Shown here in pieces: positions 59,324 through 64,000 of a stretch of DNA of 64,000 bases. Position 1 is the stretch's first letter, and each line of letters opens with the position of its first letter. Source of the DNA: Hypericum androsaemum. Its lineage: Eukaryota; Streptophyta; Magnoliopsida; Malpighiales; Hypericaceae. Location: assembly GCA_963995505.1 (NCBI GenBank), contig OZ023184.1, positions 15,312,228-15,376,227 of the forward strand, written 5' to 3'. Under the pieces are notes generated by a model, which searched no databases, had not been told where the DNA came from, and worked only from the letters and a program-made list of their open reading frames with translations. A program made the position numbers and the translations under genes.

Positions 59324-60769
59324 CTAAGACTATTTACATCAGTGACCCTGCTACCCAGGATCATAGAATAAACAATTAATTTCTCTCTCATCTATACCCA
59401 ATCCAACCCCATTATATATTTTTCTACCCACATGAGCAACCCAGGATTACAGAATAAATAATTAATTTCTCTCTCATCACTATATTATATACTATCATTT
59501 TTTATTTATACAAAAATTATAATTAATTTACGAAAATGATTATTTGTAATTATAACAAGAAAAAATAAAAGTAAGTAACACAATTAGGATTAAATCTATT
59601 TATACGAATTTGTATATTATTTATTTTTAATTTTGTTAAAGATAGCTTCAATTTTTATAACCACACAAATAATATCCAAAAATATATATTTATATGAATA
59701 ACATTGTGCCAAGTATAAGTAAGTAAATAGAAAAAAAGCAAAAAAAAATTATAGTTTAATGTGGGGGCGAGGGCGAGGGACGGGTGTCACCTCTCGTCCC
59801 TAGGGCACAGCCCCGTCTCTCCCCCATTTTATTTTTCTTTATTTTTAATTTTTTTCCCCATGTAGGCTTGCCCCTCCCCTCAAAGGGTGTGATGCGCCTA
59901 GCCTAAGTACATGATAGCGTTCTATCTATCCATTTTTGAAGTCCATCGTATGTCAACATGAGGACACTACCCACATAAATCTATCCTTTAATTCGCTGGA
60001 TTTTTTTTGCATAAATACGAGGTTGCAGTCGGCGGACTCAATTAAAATCTTTCCAGAAAATCAGGCCCTACCAAAAAAAATCAGACATAGAAAAATAGTG
60101 CATCGCGATAAAAACAATCAGAGATTGAATCTAACAAGAGTTTAATCTCAAGAAAAAGAATATGCAATATTAAATTTATAAATCACTAAATTGGCCTAAT
60201 TATATTTGTAATATCAGTTATCAATTTAAGATATTATGGGAATGTAGATTTATATAAGGATTTGTTAAATAATATTATCCTATTAATTTATCAAAATTAC
60301 TATATTTTAAACTCGTCTAAGTTGCAAAAAAAATGTTATTTTTTCTACACATTCTGAATGAGTACAGTTGGCTATAAATTTGGTGCACTTCAAAGTACAC
60401 TCCTTTTAGGTGGAATTACATTCATATTAAAAATGGATGCAATTTGTAGTCAACTACTATAGGGGTGCATAAAAAAATACTTTTGTCATATCAAAACTGT
60501 TTTCATATCGGTAACTAAAAGGATAACTCCATTTTAGCACTCGACTTTTTCCCATGTGTCATATCGGTCACCTGAAACTTTATTTACTGTCTAAATTAAC
60601 ATGTTCGATTGTGCATGGACACTAATACGTCCACTTTGTGCGACGTGGGAAAAGACCTAGGCTGTCCACGTATCATGGCCCAGATCAAAATGACTGAAAT
60701 GACGTGCATGTTCAAGGAGACATTTTAGGTTTTTTTTTCTCTTCCCTTATTTTTTTTTCATTTTGATTT
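59324..60769. other. AT-rich intergenic region
   Basis: It includes a GC-rich patch at 59760-59830 and another region with transposon-end-like phrasing near 60510-60660 (TAACTCCATTTTAGCACTCGAC). No gene was seen. Confidence 0.4.
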
Positions 60770-61730
60770 TTCGGTTGGAAAGTCATAACTTTTTATTTCA
60801 GAGTCTGATTAAGGTAATTCAAGTTGTTGTGCAAAGCTGAGATGTATATATACAACTTTATAGTTTATGACTTCTCCAAATTCAGAGTGAAAGGATATCA
60901 AAAATATGTTTAAAGTTAAAAGTCGGTCGAGTTACATCGACTAGTTTTGATTGAGAACTACAACTTCTTATTCTGGAGTCCGATTGATGTGATTCAAGTT
61001 GTTGTGCGAAGCTGAGATATATATCTACAACTTTTTAGTTTATAAATTTTCCAAATTCTGAGTGTAAGGAATGCGAAAATTCATTTGAAGTGAAAAGCCG
61101 ATCGAGTTACGCTCGACTGATTTCGATTGGGAGCCACAAATTTTTACTCCGAGGTCCGATTGAGTTGATTCAAATTGTTGTGTGAAGCTGAGACGTATAT
61201 CTACAACTTTGTAGTTCATAACTTCTCCAAATTCAGAGTGTAAGGGTATCAAAAATATATTTGAAGTTAATAGTCGACCGAATTATAAGCTCAGGGTATG
61301 TCAAATGGCATGGTGAGGTTTATGTCAAATGGCATGGTGAGGTTATGTCAAATGACATACTCAAGAATCTCAAATGGCATACCCATGTATCTCAAATGGC
61401 ATGCCCATGTTATGTCAAATGGCAAACTAGGTTATGTCAAATGGCATGCACAGGTTATGTCAAAAGACAGGTTAATATTTAATAAAACTTATAAAACATA
61501 AATAATTAATCGAATGACATATCTGGTTACGTAAAATGGCACGTCCGTTTATGATAAAATGGTATATTTTATTAAAATAATTAATATTAATTAATACTTA
61601 TGATAAAAAATTAAATAATTAAATTAATTAAATGGTATATTCGTTTATGTTAAAATGGCATGCCCGGCTATGACTTAAATGGCATGTTCGGCTACGTGAA
61701 ATGACATGCCCGATTATGATAACATTAATT
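60770..61730. repeat. Composite repeat: three ~175-bp units then TGGCATG array
   Basis: Three units begin near 60774, 60950 and 61127 (AGTCATAAC.../AACTACAAC.../AGCCACAAAT...). Each contains GTTGTGxGAAGCTGAGAxxTATATxTACAACTTT and CTTCTCCAAATTCAGAGTG. They are followed at 61290-61730 by units of TATGTCAAATGGCATG. Same family as 44590-45260. Confidence 0.8.
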
Positions 61731-61856
61731 AATTTTTATAATAAAAAATTAAATAATTAGTTAAATAATATATCAATTTTATTTGTTTTAGAATAATATA
61801 CTAGTAATTACAATATTTATAAATAAAGTGGATACCCACGTGTTCCAAACTCTCCT

Positions 61857-61882
61857 TCCTCTCTCTCTCTCTCTCTCTCTTT
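61857..61882. repeat. (CT)n microsatellite
   Basis: About 12 CT units. Confidence 0.9.
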
Positions 61883-62001
61883 GCGTCACCAGACACGTGC
61901 ACATAATTATTTTTGGACCATTTTGCCTTTTTCCGTACGGCACGAAATTCGTCTCTCCGTGCCAAATTCTGCCTCCTAAATTAAATGGGAGTCGGCCGAA
62001 A

Positions 62002-62333
62002 TAGGGGTGAGCAAGTCAACCGAACTGGAAAAAACCGAACCGGACCGGAACCAGAATTTTAGGAATATTGCGAACCGGACCGGACCGGACCGTACCTACT
62101 CTGGTCCGGTCCAGGTATGGTCCGGTCCGACCAAAAATTAGACCGAATTACCAAAAATCGAACAAAAATTGGGTTTCGGACCAGACCAAACTGGACTGGA
62201 CCAGACCGGGAACCAAATTTTGGGTATTTTTACAAACCGGACCTGACCATTTTTACATTTGGTCCGGTTTGGTCTATTTTTTTAGTCCAGATTGGTCCGG
62301 TTTGACAGTTTTTGGTTTGTTTGCTCATCCCTG
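62002..62333. mobile_element. 332-bp hAT-like MITE, TSD GGCCGAAA
   Basis: TIRs TAGGGGTGAGCAAG and (reversed) CAGGGATGAGCAAAC are flanked by the perfect 8-bp repeat GGCCGAAA (61994-62001, 62334-62341). The interior consists of ACCGGACCGGACC-type phrases. Same family as 35454-35780, in the opposite internal orientation. Confidence 0.9.
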
Positions 62334-62341
62334 GGCCGAAA

Positions 62342-63797
62342 TAAGGTGAGCTAAAAACGTTCAGGTGCACAAAGTACTCTCGTTTTGGCCACTCGGGGGC
62401 CGGGGATTTAATTTTGCGTTGGGCGAGTTAAGGCCCGAGGCTTTTGGGCCCAACTAGAAAATCTTCCTTTCTCGCCCTTTCTTCCAAGGACAAATCTTTT
62501 CTGGGGATATTTTGTTGTGAAGATGCGTAGATTTTTTTTGGGTAAATCCACACTCTACACACAAGCTGGGGGTTCATAAAACAAAAAATAAAGTCAAATG
62601 CAGGAATAGAGTGTGGGTACGAGTACGTACAAAGTTATTGGCTTCACGATAGATATGGACGAGTTTTACATACTAAAATCAGAATAATGTTTGGGATAAT
62701 GCCCTGAAGTAGTGGATGAATTTGACTCGTAAATGAAACGAATTCCAGCATCATAAATGAAGAAGTCATTTACTTATTGCAATCATTTGAAGACTTGTTT
62801 CTATGCATTTTTAACCACATGGTATTAAAGTGTAAAATTTCTATACAATAAGTACTAAAATGAACTTCTTCCAAAAAGAAATTGTCATCAGTAGTAAACT
62901 CTTTTTTTTCTCGAAGAAAGTGACGGTATCTGAAGAACAAGCTCACAAGTCACATGTGTAGTTATTGACCTATACTATTTACCGCTCTACTCTGTGTACA
63001 CGAGGTCGCAGTTTTTTTTAAGGTAAACGTTTTACACAATAATATTTGCTAGGGTTTGAACCCTCAAACTCCTTAAAATTTACAAGGCATTGTACCGTTA
63101 AGTTATATGTCCTTTGGCGGGTGGTTATTTTGTTTAAATGCATCGTCATCTTAATAAGTCTTGTTTGCTTATTAAGTCTTTTGATTTCGGTAAACACGTA
63201 TGTCTATGTAAAAATGCCTTTAAAAATTGATTACAACTATTTGTGGATATAGCTAAAGATTCAAAGAATTATAGAAAATTAAATTATCTAAATGTGCATT
63301 AACCAATTGTGATGATGTCCAATTCAGTTCTAACTCATATGGCGAAGGCACATGCATTTAATGTTGAAGTCAAAATTCTAATCACGTGAAACATCAAAGA
63401 TACACAAAAAATATTGATCGCCAACTTGTTATATTTTAAATGAAGAATAAAAGGAGGTCGGCCATATCTTAGAAAGATATTTTCCGGTTGCCACTCAACA
63501 TGTCAATTGTCTGGTAATGGTTATATAAACTTAATTAGATATTTTGAGTACAATATTAAAAATCTATGGGTAGCAAGGGTGGAATAAAAATATGTTCATA
63601 CTTTCATGGAAAAAGAAGAGAAATTTTTTCAAATGATAAATCTAATCGAGCGAATATGTAATCAACCGGACAAAATGTGTAAAATATTTAAAAAATCTAC
63701 TTATTTGTAATTTTGAGCGAGGACAATTGCCCCCACATTCTCATAAGTGTCTATGCCATTGCGTAGCTGTAAATTGTAATTAGAGGTTTTGTTGTTC
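62342..63797. other. Intergenic region
   Basis: AT-rich. No gene, RNA or bounded repeat was recognised. Confidence 0.4.
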
Positions 63798-64000
63798 GGG
63801 TAAAGTACACTAAGTACATGAGATTTGACAAAATTAACACTTGCATTCCTGCACTTTTTAAAATAGGCATTTACGTCCCTAAGTCTGAAATATGATCACT
63901 CTTGAGTCATTTTAATTGGTTCAATGTTAAATTTTGCGAGAAAACATTGTATTGTCCCTCATTAAAATAGGTTCTACTATGTGTCAAACAATGAGACCTC
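63798..64000. mobile_element. Left end of a TIR element cut by the window edge
   Basis: GGGTAAAGTACACTAAGTACATGAG resembles the terminus of the 33979 element (GGATAAAGTACACTTAAGTGCC). The inner text (GCACTTTTTAAAATAGGCATTTACGTCCC) has the same style. The right end is outside the window. Confidence 0.45.

Noticed and set aside
62068..62349. Open frame with GPDRTVPTLVRSR-like repeats
   Set aside because: It lies inside the hAT-like MITE and reflects its GGTCCGGTCC phrases. The matching frame in the other copy (35511-35857) has the same origin.

Overview
The window is plant nuclear DNA. Genes have GT-AG introns, intergenic DNA is AT-rich and transposon-laden, and the protein families are plant-specific (GRAS, FAR1-related, CLE, VQ, CYP97B, plant pectinesterase). 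A eudicot is likely, but the species cannot be fixed from the sequence. There is no CRISPR array, operon or intact rRNA/tRNA gene.

Layout: 22-1350 holds the decayed C-terminal exons of a FAR1-RELATED SEQUENCE 5/FHY3-like gene. 2093-3412 (-) is an intact single-exon SCARECROW-LIKE 23 type GRAS gene. 3887-5527 is a foldback Mutator-like element (MULE) with tRNA-shaped cassettes. 5637-5890 is a solo LTR carrying 5S-rRNA-like sequence (Cassandra type). 8318-10040 is a TIR element. 11268-26455 is a tandem segmental duplication containing four CLE-peptide loci (two with open frames, two broken) and a truncated CYP97B tail; the full 14-exon CYP97B gene follows at 25855-32029 (-). Comparing the two units gives empty sites for a solo LTR, a hAT-like element and three MULEs.

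32352-38941 is almost solid with TIR elements, some nested. 40976-41213 is a second Cassandra-like solo LTR. 41684-42364 (+) is a VQ-motif gene. 44060-45450 and 60770-61730 share a composite tandem-repeat family. 46565-47768 is a 1.2-kb solo LTR. 50141-52262 (+) is a five-exon pectinesterase. It converges on a five-exon LSM8 gene at 52712-54569 (-). 57118-57957 (-) is a two-exon gene for a basic protein of unknown function. More MULEs and hAT-like MITEs fill the rest to 64000.

The intact genes do not form one pathway: root/vascular transcription control (SCL23), peptide signalling (CLE), carotenoid-hydroxylase-family P450 (CYP97B), WRKY-linked regulation (VQ), cell-wall modification (PME) and U6 snRNP assembly (LSM8). 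A unifying pattern is transposon insertion just 5' of genes. MULEs lie about 475 bp (SCL23), 0 bp (CLE-A), 320 bp (CYP97B), 270 bp (LSM8) and 540 bp (57957 gene) upstream of start codons, and a Cassandra-like LTR lies 470 bp upstream of the VQ gene. All coordinates and splice sites were read by eye, without alignment software.
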